Assembly: GCF_004214935.1 (NCBI RefSeq)
Contig: NZ_SFCC01000004.1
Coordinates: forward strand, 186,001-250,000
Direction: 5' to 3'
DNA from: Amycolatopsis suaedae
GTDB taxonomy: Bacteria > Actinomycetota > Actinomycetes > Mycobacteriales > Pseudonocardiaceae
DNA: 64,000 nt
The notes under the pieces are model-generated. The model was not told where the DNA came from. It made no database searches and was given only the letters and a program-made list of their open reading frames with translations. The position numbers were made by a program, and so were the translations under genes. Below are positions 40,878-49,957 of this stretch, piece by piece (within the stretch, counting starts at the first letter, position 1; each line of letters starts with the position of its first letter).

Positions 40878-41759
40878 GTGAAGGGCATAGTGCTCGCAGG
40901 CGGCAGCGGGACCCGGCTTCACCCGATCACGCAGGCGGTGTCGAAGCAGCTGCTGCCCGTCTACGACAAGCCGATGATCTACTACCCGCTCTCGGTGCTG
41001 ATGCTCGCCGGGATCCGGGAGATCCTGATCATCTCCACCCCGGCCGACCTGCCGAACTTCCGCAGGCTCCTCGGCGACGGTGACCAGTTCGGCCTGCACC
41101 TGAGCTACGCCGAGCAGCCCAGCCCGAACGGTCTGGCCGAGGCGTTCCTGATCGGCGCGGACTTCATCGGCGACGACGATGTGGCCCTCGTCCTCGGCGA
41201 CAACATCTTCTACGGCCAGGGCTTCTCCACCACGCTGCGGCACGAGGTCGCCTCGCTCGACGGCTGCGTGCTGTTCGGCTACCCGGTGAAGGATCCGCAG
41301 CGCTACGGCGTCGGCGAGGTCGACGACGGGGGCAGGCTGGTGTCGATCGAGGAGAAGCCGGCCCGGCCGAAGTCCAACAAGGCCATCACCGGCCTGTACC
41401 TGTACGACAACGGCGTCGTCGACATCGCCCGCTCGCTGCGGCCGTCCCCGCGTGGCGAGCTGGAGATCACCGACGTCAACCTGGCCTACCTGCGACAGGG
41501 CCGCGCCAAGCTGGTCGACCTCGGCCGCGGGTTCGCGTGGCTGGACACCGGCACGCACGACTCGATGCTGGAGGCCGGCCAGTTCGTCCAGGTGCTCGAG
41601 CACCGGACGGGTGTGCGCATCGCGTGCCTGGAGGAGGTCGCGCTGCAGATGAAGTACATCACCCCGGACGAGTGCTACGCCCTGGGCAGCCAGCTCGCCA
41701 AGAGCGGATACGGCGAGTACGTGATGCTGGTCGCCCGCGCCGCCGGAGCGGACGAGTAA
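40878..41759 (+). CDS. rfbA: Glucose-1-phosphate thymidylyltransferase
   Basis: 293 residues from GTG ([18 protein letters not shown]). Nucleotidyltransferase signature [36 protein letters not shown] and [10 protein letters not shown], with [16 protein letters not shown] near the end. Makes dTDP-glucose, the first step to dTDP-rhamnose and other deoxysugars. It could feed the polysaccharide cluster further right. No rfbB, C or D is in the window. Confidence 0.95.
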   Translation: MKGIVLAGGSGTRLHPITQAVSKQLLPVYDKPMIYYPLSVLMLAGIREILIISTPADLPNFRRLLGDGDQFGLHLSYAEQPSPNGLAEAFLIGADFIGDDDVALVLGDNIFYGQGFSTTLRHEVASLDGCVLFGYPVKDPQRYGVGEVDDGGRLVSIEEKPARPKSNKAITGLYLYDNGVVDIARSLRPSPRGELEITDVNLAYLRQGRAKLVDLGRGFAWLDTGTHDSMLEAGQFVQVLEHRTGVRIACLEEVALQMKYITPDECYALGSQLAKSGYGEYVMLVARAAGADE

Positions 41760-41760
41760 A

Positions 41761-41788
41761 GCGGCTTTAGCGGGCTAAAGCCGCTTGG
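41761..41788. terminator. Bidirectional terminator with palindrome copy 5 (rfbA / htpX)
   Basis: The CTTTAGC-GG-GCTAAAG 16-mer (41765-41780) is extended here to a perfect 13-bp stem with the flanks AAGCGG/CCGCTT (starting at the last A of the rfbA stop region). It sits between two convergent genes and overlaps the htpX stop, so a terminator role is well supported for this copy. Confidence 0.8.
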
Positions 41789-42620
41789 CGAGGTCTTCCA
41801 GCCTGCGGATGCGCTCGGCCATGGGCGGGTGGGTGGCGAACATGCGGGACAGCCGCTCGCCCGGCCGGAACGGGTTGGCGATCATCAGGTGCGACTGGGA
41901 CACCAGCCGCGGCTCGGGCACCAACGGTGCCGCTCGCGTGCCCTGCTCCAGCTTGCGCAACGCGGACGCCAGACCCAGCGGGTCGCCGGTCAGCTCGGCA
42001 CCGGACGCGTCCGCCTCGAACTCGCGCGACCGGCTCACCCCCATCCGCACGATGGCCGCGGCCACTGGCCCTACCAGCACCAGCAACATCGCCACCAGCG
42101 GATTGGTGTCCCGGTTGCCGCCGAACACGCCGGCGAACAACGCGACGTTGGCGGCGGCACCGGCCAGCGCACCGGCCACCGACGAGATGAGGATGTCCCG
42201 GTTGTACACGTGGGACAGTTCGTGCCCGAGTACCGCGCGCAGCTCGCGCTCGTCGAGCAGTTCGAGGATGCCGGTCGTGCAGCAGACCGCGGCGTGCCGG
42301 GGGCTGCGGCCGGTGGCGAACGCGTTGGGCGCGGCCGTCGGGCTGACGTACAGCCGCGGTACCGGCTGCCGGGCGATCGTCGCCAGCTCGCGCACGATGC
42401 GGTAGACGTCCGGGTACTCGGCCTGGGAGATGGGCCTGGCCCGCATGGCCCGCAACGCCAGCCGGTCGGAGTACAGGTAGGCGTAGCCGTTGACCCCCAC
42501 CGCCAAGGCGAGCCCGGTCCAGAACGCGCCCCGGCCGAACGCGGCGGCGATCGCCACGATGATGGCGCTGAGCAGGCCGAGCAGCAACGCGGTCCGCAGT
42601 CCGTTCCGGTGTCTGCCCAC
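41775..42620 (-). CDS. htpX: Zinc metalloprotease HtpX
   Basis: 281 residues from the GTG at 42620 with GGGAGG upstream. Two N-terminal membrane helices, zinc motif HELSH (about residues 132-137, GHELSHVYN), third ligand in EFEADASG (about residue 200), plus two more hydrophobic segments. A membrane M48 protease involved in quality control of membrane proteins. Its stop codon lies in the palindrome shared with rfbA. Confidence 0.92.
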   Translation of the reverse strand: MGRHRNGLRTALLLGLLSAIIVAIAAAFGRGAFWTGLALAVGVNGYAYLYSDRLALRAMRARPISQAEYPDVYRIVRELATIARQPVPRLYVSPTAAPNAFATGRSPRHAAVCCTTGILELLDERELRAVLGHELSHVYNRDILISSVAGALAGAAANVALFAGVFGGNRDTNPLVAMLLVLVGPVAAAIVRMGVSRSREFEADASGAELTGDPLGLASALRKLEQGTRAAPLVPEPRLVSQSHLMIANPFRPGERLSRMFATHPPMAERIRRLEDLAKRL

Positions 42621-42689
42621 GTGTTCGGCCTCCCTTCTCGCCAGTAACCCACCCAAGGCGCAAACGCATGGCGGACCGGGCTGGTTCCT

Positions 42690-42703
42690 CACCCGGTCGG
42701 GTG
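42690..42703. repeat. CACCCG-GT-CGGGTG palindrome
   Basis: Six-base arms, in the divergent gap between htpX and the secreted propeller gene. It resembles the palindrome at 21561-21579, also before a secreted-protein gene. Confidence 0.4.
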
Positions 42704-42777
42704 GAGCGCCGCAACGCGCGATCGGCGCCGCTCGGAGTTACGGTCGGTCGCGGATCATGAACCAGGGGTGAGAACGA

Positions 42778-43734
42778 ATGCGCAAGCCTTTCGCAGTCGC
42801 GTCGACCGCGGTCCTGCTGGCCGCCGGCACGCTGTTCGCGCCGGCCGCCGCGGCGGCGGAGGTCAAGACGGTCACCGTGGGCGACCGCCCGACGGCATTG
42901 GACGTCAACTCCGAGACCGGGATGATCTACGTCGCCAACACCGACTCCGGGACGGTGTCCGTCGTGGAGGGTGCCAGCAACCTGGTCGTCGCGACGATCG
43001 GTGTGGGCGGTTCACCCAGCGACGTCGCGGTCAACGACGAGACGAAGCGGGTCTACGTCGCCAGCCCGGTCACCGGCACGATCACGGTCATCGACGGTGA
43101 GAGCAACACGATCGCCGGCGTCATCGCCGCCGGGCCAGCGACCTCCACTGTGGACGTCGACGAGACGGCGAACGTCGTCATCGCGGGCAGCAGCAAGGGC
43201 GGCGCGGTCGCGTTCGTCGACGGCGTCAGCAACACCCTGCAGACCACCGTCCCCGGCAAGGTGCACACGCTGGTGTCCGGCCGGGTCGACCCGGGCAGGC
43301 GGTTCGCCTACTTCACCAGCGAGTGGACCGGGTCCGTCGAGGTGCTCGACACGGTCAGCCGGTCCTTCGTCGCGGTTGTCCGGGTGGGGCCCGGACCGGC
43401 CGGACTGGACCTGCACGAGGCCACCAACACCCTGTACGTGGCCAACTCCGGCGTCAACCATCTGTCCGTCGTGGACTGTGCACTGAAGAACGAGAAAGCC
43501 ATCATCGGCCTGAAGAGCGCAGCGTCCACAGTGGCCGTTCACGAACGCAGCGGAACCGTCTACGCCAACGGCGGGCCGAACGGCCTGGTGAAGATCGAGA
43601 ACGGCAAGCCCGAGGTGTCCGGCGAGCTGTCGCTGGGCGTCAACCCCGGCGATGTCGAGGTCGACCAGCGCACCCGGATCGTCTACGCGACGGACCCGCT
43701 GAACGACAAGATCTTCGCCATCACGGGCTTTTAA
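42778..43734 (+). CDS. Secreted YncE-like beta-propeller protein
   Basis: 318 residues. Signal peptide ends near AAAAA-EVKTV. About seven YVTN-type repeats (MIYVANTDSGTVSVVEG, RVYVASPVTGTITVIDG, TLYVANSGVNHLSVVD, VYATDPLNDKIFAI). Such propellers act as extracellular binding or surface proteins; ligand unknown. Monocistronic. Confidence 0.85.
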   Translation: MRKPFAVASTAVLLAAGTLFAPAAAAAEVKTVTVGDRPTALDVNSETGMIYVANTDSGTVSVVEGASNLVVATIGVGGSPSDVAVNDETKRVYVASPVTGTITVIDGESNTIAGVIAAGPATSTVDVDETANVVIAGSSKGGAVAFVDGVSNTLQTTVPGKVHTLVSGRVDPGRRFAYFTSEWTGSVEVLDTVSRSFVAVVRVGPGPAGLDLHEATNTLYVANSGVNHLSVVDCALKNEKAIIGLKSAASTVAVHERSGTVYANGGPNGLVKIENGKPEVSGELSLGVNPGDVEVDQRTRIVYATDPLNDKIFAITGF

Positions 43735-43763
43735 CGTACCCCGGTGGGTGAATAACCTACCGC

Positions 43764-43799
43764 TGCGCGATCGCGCACTCACGCAGCGTGTAACACGCT
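43764..43799. promoter_or_regulatory. Two palindromes before the polysaccharide operon
   Basis: TGCGCGATCGCGCA (43764-43777) and AGCGTGT-A-ACACGCT (43785-43799) are perfect palindromes 7 bases apart, 64-99 bases before the first gene of the operon. Candidate operators. Confidence 0.45.
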
Positions 43800-43862
43800 C
43801 CCCCGGCACGGCGAATCAGAAGTCGTGCCGAGCCGCTCCGGGCCACGGCGGAAACGGGGAGC

Positions 43863-44906
43863 ATGGTGGACGACACCGACCGGACCGGCCTCGCCGTCAT
43901 CGGCGCCGGCTACTGGGGGCCCAATCTCGTCCGCAACGCGCAGGCGACACCGGGTCTGCGCCTGGAGTACCTGTGTGACCTCGACGTCGGGCGCGCCCGT
44001 TCGGTGCTCGGCGGCTACTCGACGGTCCGGGCCACCGGTTCGCTGGACGAGGTGCTCGCCGACCCGGCGGTCGGCGCGGTCGCGGTCGCCACCCCGGCGG
44101 CGACGCACCTGAAGGTGGCGCTGACCGCGCTGGAGGCGGGCAAGCACGTCCTGGTCGAGAAGCCGCTGGCGGCCAACCTCGCCGAGGGCAGGCGGCTGGT
44201 CGAGGCGGCCGAGGACCGCGGCCTCGTGCTGATGCTCGACCACACCTACTGCTACACGCCAGCCGTGAAGCACCTGCGCGAACTCGTGCGGGACGGCGGG
44301 ATCGGCGACGTGCAGTACCTCGACTCGGTGCGGATCAACCTCGGGCTGGTGCAGCGCGACGTCGACGTGCTGTGGGACCTGGCGCCGCACGACCTCTCGG
44401 TGTTCGCCGCGATCCTGCCCGACGACCTCGTCCCGGTCGAGGTGGCCGCGCACGGGTCGGACCCGATCGGCGCCGGCCGCGCGTGCGTCGCCCACCTCAC
44501 CGTGCGGCTGTCCAACGGCGCGATGGCGCACATCCACGTGAACTGGCTGTCCCCAACCAAGATCCGCACGATGGTCGTCGGCGGGTCGGCGAAGACCGTG
44601 GTGTGGGACGACCTCAACCCGACCCAGCGCCTTTCGGTCTACGACCGTGGCGTGGTCACCACCCAGCGCGAGCAGACGATCGTCTCCTACCGGCTCGGCG
44701 ACATGGTCGCGCCCGCGCTGGTCGAGCAGGAGGCGCTGCGCGGGGTGATGGCCGAGTTCGCCGCGTCGATCGCCGAGGGCAGGCGCCCGCTCACCGACGG
44801 CCGGTCCGGCCTGCGGGTGCTGGCCATCCTCGAAGCCGCCACCGAGAGCCTCGCGGCAGGCGGCCGGTTCGTCGCTGTCCCCGCCGAAGTGAAGGAGTAC
44901 GCGTGA
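43863..44906 (+). CDS. Gfo/Idh/MocA-family NDP-sugar dehydrogenase (WlbA/WbpB-like)
   Basis: 347 residues; ATG with GGGGAGC upstream. Rossmann motif VIGAGYWGPNLVRN, the EKPLAAN signature (GKHVLVEKPLA) with catalytic Lys, LMLDHTYCYTPAVKHLREL and DLAPHDLSVF (catalytic His region). Similar to enzymes that oxidise C3 of UDP-GlcNAc-uronate in WlbA/WbpB-type pathways. First gene of the surface polysaccharide operon; coupled to the next by GTGA. Confidence 0.85.
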   Translation: MVDDTDRTGLAVIGAGYWGPNLVRNAQATPGLRLEYLCDLDVGRARSVLGGYSTVRATGSLDEVLADPAVGAVAVATPAATHLKVALTALEAGKHVLVEKPLAANLAEGRRLVEAAEDRGLVLMLDHTYCYTPAVKHLRELVRDGGIGDVQYLDSVRINLGLVQRDVDVLWDLAPHDLSVFAAILPDDLVPVEVAAHGSDPIGAGRACVAHLTVRLSNGAMAHIHVNWLSPTKIRTMVVGGSAKTVVWDDLNPTQRLSVYDRGVVTTQREQTIVSYRLGDMVAPALVEQEALRGVMAEFAASIAEGRRPLTDGRSGLRVLAILEAATESLAAGGRFVAVPAEVKEYA

Positions 44907-45868
44907 GCAGCCAGCCCATCACCGGCCAGCGGTGCTTGGTGACCGGCGGTGCCGGCACCATCGGTTCCACCCTGGTCGACCAGCTCGTCGAGGCCGGGGC
45001 GGCCGAGATCGTCGTGCTGGACAACTTCACCCGCGGCCGCAGGGAGAACCTGGCCGCGGCGGGCGAACGCGTGCGGATCGTCGAGGGCGACATCAACGAT
45101 GTGCCGCTCGTGCACGAGCTGACGGCGGGCATGGACCTGGTCTTCCACCTCGCCGCGCTGCGGATCACCCAGTGCGCCCAGCAGCCGAGGCTGGCGCTGG
45201 AGTCCCTTGTGGATGGAACGTTCACCGTGCTGGAGGCCGCCCAGGCGGCAGGCGTGCGCAAGGTGATCGCGTCCTCGTCGGCCTCGGTGTACGGGCTGGC
45301 CGAGTCCTTCCCCACCACCGAGCGGCACCACCCGTACAACAACGACACCTTCTACGGCGCGGCCAAGGCGTTCAACGAGGGCATGCTGCGCAGCTTCACC
45401 GCGATGTACGGACTGGAGTACGTCGCGCTGCGCTACTTCAACGTGTACGGCCCGCGCATGGACGCGCACGGCCGCTACACCGAGGTGCTCATCCGCTGGA
45501 TGGAGCGCATCGCCGCGGGCGAGCCGCCGCTGATCTTCGGCGACGGCAGGCAGACCATGGACTTCGTCCACGTGCACGACATCGCACGGGCCAACGTGCT
45601 CGCCGCGCGGGCACCGGTCACCGGCCAGGTCTACAACATCGCCAGCGGCATCGAGACGAGCCTGCGTGAGCTGGCGCTCGCGCTGCTCACCGCCATGGGC
45701 TCGCGACTGGAGCCCGAGCACCGCGAGGAGCGGTCCACCGCGGGCGGTGTCACCCGGCGGCTCGCCGACATCTCGGCGGCCGCCCGCGACCTCGGCTGGG
45801 AGCCGCGGATCAAGCTGTCCGACGGCCTGCCCGAACTCGTCGCCTGGTGGCACACCACCCGAGCGTGA
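44903..45868 (+). CDS. NAD-dependent NDP-sugar epimerase/dehydratase
   Basis: 321 residues from GTG. Extended SDR: CLVTGGAGTIGSTLVDQL (GxxGxxG), VFHLAALRIT, SSSASVYG, YGAAK (Tyr-x3-Lys) and LRYFNVYGPRM, MDFVHVHDIARANVLA, all typical of UDP-glucose/GlcNAc 4-epimerases. Exact sugar unknown. Confidence 0.88.
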   Translation: MSSQPITGQRCLVTGGAGTIGSTLVDQLVEAGAAEIVVLDNFTRGRRENLAAAGERVRIVEGDINDVPLVHELTAGMDLVFHLAALRITQCAQQPRLALESLVDGTFTVLEAAQAAGVRKVIASSSASVYGLAESFPTTERHHPYNNDTFYGAAKAFNEGMLRSFTAMYGLEYVALRYFNVYGPRMDAHGRYTEVLIRWMERIAAGEPPLIFGDGRQTMDFVHVHDIARANVLAARAPVTGQVYNIASGIETSLRELALALLTAMGSRLEPEHREERSTAGGVTRRLADISAAARDLGWEPRIKLSDGLPELVAWWHTTRA

Positions 45869-45880
45869 ACGGAAGAGACC

Positions 45881-48800
45881 ATGAGTGCGTTGTCCAGATT
45901 GCGGCGCCAGATCGCCGCTCTGGGGGGACTTCTCGTGCTGGCGGGCTGCGTGACGGCATCGCCCGCGATCACGTTGACGGCGGCGGCCGCCACCCCGTGT
46001 GACGGCCCGGTGGTCAACAAGATCGCCTGCGAGAACTTCGCCAAGACGCCCGCGCCGAACTGGCAGGTCACCGTCTTCGACGACACGATCGCCGGATTCA
46101 CCACCGACATCAGTGCCACGCCCGGCGGTTCGGTGCAGTTCAAGGTGAAGACGAACGCACCGTCGTTCGACATCGAGATCTTCCGGCTCGGCTGGTACCA
46201 GGGCAGCGGCGCCACCCGCGCCGGTCTGCTCACCCAGGTACCGGGCAGGCAGCAACCACCGTGTCTGACCGACCAGACAGGCCTGCTGGACTGCGGAAAC
46301 TGGACGGTGTCGGCGACCTGGAACGTCCCGGCGAACGCCGTCTCCGGCATCTACTACGCGGTGCTGCGCAAGCCGGACGGCGGTGAGAACGAGATCGCAT
46401 TCGTGGTCCGCGACGACGCCAGCCGGTCCAAGATCCTGTTCCAGACCTCGGACTCGACCTGGCAGGCGTACAACTCCTACGGCAACGGCCCCAACCAGGC
46501 GGGCAACAACCTGTACTTCACCACCTACCAGCCCGAACCGCCCGGCGCGCCGCCGCAGCCGACCGGTCCCGGGCCGCAGGGCTCGGCGTACAAGGTCAGC
46601 TACAACCGCCCGCTCTACGGTCAGGGCGGCGAGAACTTCATCTTCAACGCCGAGTACCCGGCGCTGCGGTTCCTCGAGGCCAACGGGTACGACGTCAGCT
46701 ACACCACCGACGTCGACAGCGCCCGTCGCGGGCACCTGATCCGTAACCACTCGGTGTTCATGGCCGTCGGCCACGACGAGTACTGGTCGGTCGAGCAGCG
46801 CGACAACGTGGAGGCGGCCCGGGCGGCCGGCGTGCACATGGCGTTCCTCACCGGCAACGAGGTCTTCTGGAAGACCCGCTGGGAACCCAGCATCGCCGGT
46901 CCGCAGACCGACTGGCGCACGATCGTCTGCTACAAGGAGACCAAGCACAACGCCAAGGTCGACCCGGATCCACAGTGGACGGGAACCTGGCGCGACCCGC
47001 GGTTCAGCCCGCCGCACGACGGCGGCCGTCCGGAGAACTCGCTGCTGGGCAACATCTTCACCGTCAACGGCTACCGTAACGACCGGCTCGGCGTCCCGGC
47101 GCCGTACGGCAAGATGCGGCTGTGGCGCAACACCCCGGTGGCGAACCTGGCCGACGGCGACACCTACACGTTCGCCCCGGGAACGCTCGGCTACGAGTGG
47201 AACTCGGTGGAGGACAACGGCGCACAGCCTGCCGGGGTGGCGCAGCTGTCGCGCACGACCGTCACGATGAACGACGGCGACTACGTGCTGAAAAACCACG
47301 GTGACCTCTACACCCCGGGCACCAAGACCCACGCGCTGACGCTGTACCGGCATTCCAGCGGCGCGCTGGTGTTCGGCGCCGGCACCGTGCAGTGGGCGTG
47401 GGGCCTGGACAACAACCATCGCGAGAGCGACCCCGAGCGGCCCACCGACGACCGGGCCATCCGGCAGGCCACGGTCAACCTGCTCGGCGACATGGGCGTG
47501 CAGCCGTCGACCCGCCAGTCCGACCTCGTCCAGGCACTGCCCACGGCCGACCTGCAGGCGCCCACGGTGGCCATCACCACCGCACCGCCGACGACGGTCG
47601 GCAGCGACTACACGTTCTCCGGAACGGTGACCGACAACGGCGGGGGCCGCGTCGCGGGCGTCGAGGTGTCGGTGGACAACGGCACGACCTGGAAGACGGC
47701 GGCGTGGACGGCGGGCAGCACGACCTGGAGCCACCGGTACGTCCCCGCCACCTCGGGGACGCCGACGGTGAAGGTGCGGGCGGTGGACGACTCGGCCAAC
47801 CTGTCCGCGGCCGTGTCCCGGACCGTGACGGTCATCCCGCGTACCTGCCCGTGCAGCATCTGGCCGGACTCCGCGGCCCCCTCGGCGATCGCCACCGCCG
47901 ACTCGGCGCCGATCGAGCTCGGCGTCAAGTGGCAGGCCGCCGCCGACGGCTACGTGCGGGGCATCCGGTTCTACAAGGGCCAGGGCAACACCGGCACGCA
48001 CACCGGTTCACTGTGGACACTCGACGGGCAGCGGCTGGCCACCGGGACGTTCACGAACGAGACCGCGACCGGCTGGCAGACGATGTCGCTGCCGACGTCG
48101 GTGCGGGTCACCGCGGGCACCACCTACGTGGCGTCCTACTACGCGCCACGCGGCCAGTACGGCGCCGACGTCGCGTACTTCACCGGGAAGAACGCCTCGC
48201 TGGACCCGCTGACCGCGCTGGAGAGCGGTGTCGCGGGTGCCAACGGCGTGTTCAACCCGGGCGGGCCCGGCTTCCCCGCCCGCAGCTACCAGGACACCAA
48301 CTACTGGGTCGACGTGGTCTGGGCGACCGATCCGGGACCGGACACCCGGGCGCCGGAGACGCTGTCGACGACACCGAAGGACGGGGAGAGCTCGGTCGGG
48401 CTGTCCCAGCAGGTCTCGGTGGCCTACGACGAGAACATCGCGCCGGGTTCGGTGCAGTTCTCGCTGACCTACCAGGGTGGCTCGGAAGCGGGCACGGTCT
48501 CGGTGACCGGCGGGACGGTGACGTTCACCCCGTCGTCCACTTTGGACCCGGACACGGTCTACACCGCGACGATGCGGGCATCCGACGCGGCCGGTAACCA
48601 GGCGACGCCGGTCACCTGGACGTTCCGGACCGGCTCGCCGCGGCCTGCGCTGTGCCCGTGCACGATCTGGGACGACTTCACGCATCCGCGCAACCCTGCC
48701 GATCCACACGACTCGACCCCGGTCGAGCTGGGCACGAAGGTCCAGTTCAACGGCAAGGGGCAGGTCCTCGGCGTGCGGTTCTACAAGGGACAGGGCAACA

Positions 48801-49957
48801 CCGGTACGCACACCGGCTCGCTGTGGACGGCGAACGGCCAGCGGCTGGCCACCGGGACGTTCACCGGCGAGTCGGCCATCGGCTGGCAGACCCTGACGTT
48901 CGCCAGCCCGGTCACCGTCCAGGCCAACACGACCTACGTCGTGTCGTACTACGCGCCGAACGGGCATCCCGCCGGTGACAACGGCTACTTCGACAGCCAG
49001 GCCTCCTACGGGCCGATCCGCGGCCTGGCCAACGGCGCCGACGGCGGCAACGGCGTCTACCGGGCCGGTGCCGGCGGCGGGTTCCCGACGCAGACGTACC
49101 GGGCCAGCAACTACTGGGTCGACGTCGTCTTCCAGAACGGGCTCAACGGCGACATCACGCCACCCGCGATCACCGGCCGCTCCCCCGACTCGGCGGCCGT
49201 CGGCGCGCCGCTGACCGGCGGGGTCAGCACGACGTTCGACGAACCGGTCGACCTGAGCAGTGCCCAGTTCACGCTGACCGACAACGGTGGCGCACGGTTG
49301 ACCGGCAGCCTGAGCCTGTCCGCCGACCAGCGCACGGTCACCTGGACACCGTCGGCCAGGCTGGCGGCGGGCTCGCGCTACATCGCGAGCGTGCAGATCG
49401 CCGACGTCAACGGCAACCCGATGGTCTCGCCCAGCGTGTGGTCGTTCACCACCACGACCACGCAGGCGTGCCCGTGCTCGCTGTGGAGCGCGGCCACGGT
49501 GCCGACGGTACCTGAGGCCGACGAGTCCACGTCGCTGGAGCTGGGCGTGCGGTTCAGCTCGGCGGTGGCGGGCACGGTCACCGGGGTCAGGTTCTACAAG
49601 GGGCCCGGGAACACCGGCACGCACACCGGTTCACTGTGGACGGCCGACGGGCAGCGGCTGGCCACCGGGACGTTCACCGGCGAGACGGCGAGTGGCTGGC
49701 AGACGCTGACGTTCGACACGCCGGTCTCGGTGGCGGCCGACCAGGTGTACGTGGCGTCCTACACCGCGCCGAACGGCCGGTACTCGGCGGACGGGACGTA
49801 CTTCGAGCGCACCGGCGTCACCAGCACGCCGCTGCGGGCGTTGCCGACCGGCTCCGACGCGCCGAACGGCGTGTACAACGTCGGTCCCGGGTTCCCGGCG
49901 TCCACCTACCGGGGCGGCAACTACTGGGTCGACGTCGTCTGGAACCCCGCACCATGA
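45881..49957 (+). CDS. Large exported protein: DMFase-like domain, Ig domains and three DUF4082 modules
   Basis: 1358 residues. Signal with possible lipobox (LLVLAGCVTAS) or cleavage near AAAA-TPC. An N-terminal beta-rich domain leads to an N,N-dimethylformamidase beta-subunit-like region (YGQGGENFIFNAEYPALRFL, VGHDEYWSVEQRDN, LTGNEVFWKTRWE; about 50-560). An Ig-like domain (about 565-650) precedes DUF4082 modules at about 656-815, 925-1085 and 1197-1357, each starting CPC-IW/LW and containing FYKGxGNTGTHTGSLWT and ending NYWVDVVW/F. Ig-like (BIG_5-type) linkers separate them. Surface carbohydrate-binding or modification role inferred from the operon. Confidence 0.85.
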   Translation: MSALSRLRRQIAALGGLLVLAGCVTASPAITLTAAAATPCDGPVVNKIACENFAKTPAPNWQVTVFDDTIAGFTTDISATPGGSVQFKVKTNAPSFDIEIFRLGWYQGSGATRAGLLTQVPGRQQPPCLTDQTGLLDCGNWTVSATWNVPANAVSGIYYAVLRKPDGGENEIAFVVRDDASRSKILFQTSDSTWQAYNSYGNGPNQAGNNLYFTTYQPEPPGAPPQPTGPGPQGSAYKVSYNRPLYGQGGENFIFNAEYPALRFLEANGYDVSYTTDVDSARRGHLIRNHSVFMAVGHDEYWSVEQRDNVEAARAAGVHMAFLTGNEVFWKTRWEPSIAGPQTDWRTIVCYKETKHNAKVDPDPQWTGTWRDPRFSPPHDGGRPENSLLGNIFTVNGYRNDRLGVPAPYGKMRLWRNTPVANLADGDTYTFAPGTLGYEWNSVEDNGAQPAGVAQLSRTTVTMNDGDYVLKNHGDLYTPGTKTHALTLYRHSSGALVFGAGTVQWAWGLDNNHRESDPERPTDDRAIRQATVNLLGDMGVQPSTRQSDLVQALPTADLQAPTVAITTAPPTTVGSDYTFSGTVTDNGGGRVAGVEVSVDNGTTWKTAAWTAGSTTWSHRYVPATSGTPTVKVRAVDDSANLSAAVSRTVTVIPRTCPCSIWPDSAAPSAIATADSAPIELGVKWQAAADGYVRGIRFYKGQGNTGTHTGSLWTLDGQRLATGTFTNETATGWQTMSLPTSVRVTAGTTYVASYYAPRGQYGADVAYFTGKNASLDPLTALESGVAGANGVFNPGGPGFPARSYQDTNYWVDVVWATDPGPDTRAPETLSTTPKDGESSVGLSQQVSVAYDENIAPGSVQFSLTYQGGSEAGTVSVTGGTVTFTPSSTLDPDTVYTATMRASDAAGNQATPVTWTFRTGSPRPALCPCTIWDDFTHPRNPADPHDSTPVELGTKVQFNGKGQVLGVRFYKGQGNTGTHTGSLWTANGQRLATGTFTGESAIGWQTLTFASPVTVQANTTYVVSYYAPNGHPAGDNGYFDSQASYGPIRGLANGADGGNGVYRAGAGGGFPTQTYRASNYWVDVVFQNGLNGDITPPAITGRSPDSAAVGAPLTGGVSTTFDEPVDLSSAQFTLTDNGGARLTGSLSLSADQRTVTWTPSARLAAGSRYIASVQIADVNGNPMVSPSVWSFTTTTTQACPCSLWSAATVPTVPEADESTSLELGVRFSSAVAGTVTGVRFYKGPGNTGTHTGSLWTADGQRLATGTFTGETASGWQTLTFDTPVSVAADQVYVASYTAPNGRYSADGTYFERTGVTSTPLRALPTGSDAPNGVYNVGPGFPASTYRGGNYWVDVVWNPAP

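Noticed and set aside
44687-48001. Open frame of over 1100 codons on the minus strand opposite the glycan operon
   Set aside because: Composition is Arg/Val/Gly/His-rich with no domain, and it crosses three well-supported plus-strand genes; it is a GC-bias antisense artefact.
47992-49650. CRISPR-like or assembly-duplicated repeats in the large exported gene
   Set aside because: The repeated words are in frame and part of three diverged DUF4082 modules; no direct-repeat/spacer pattern is present.
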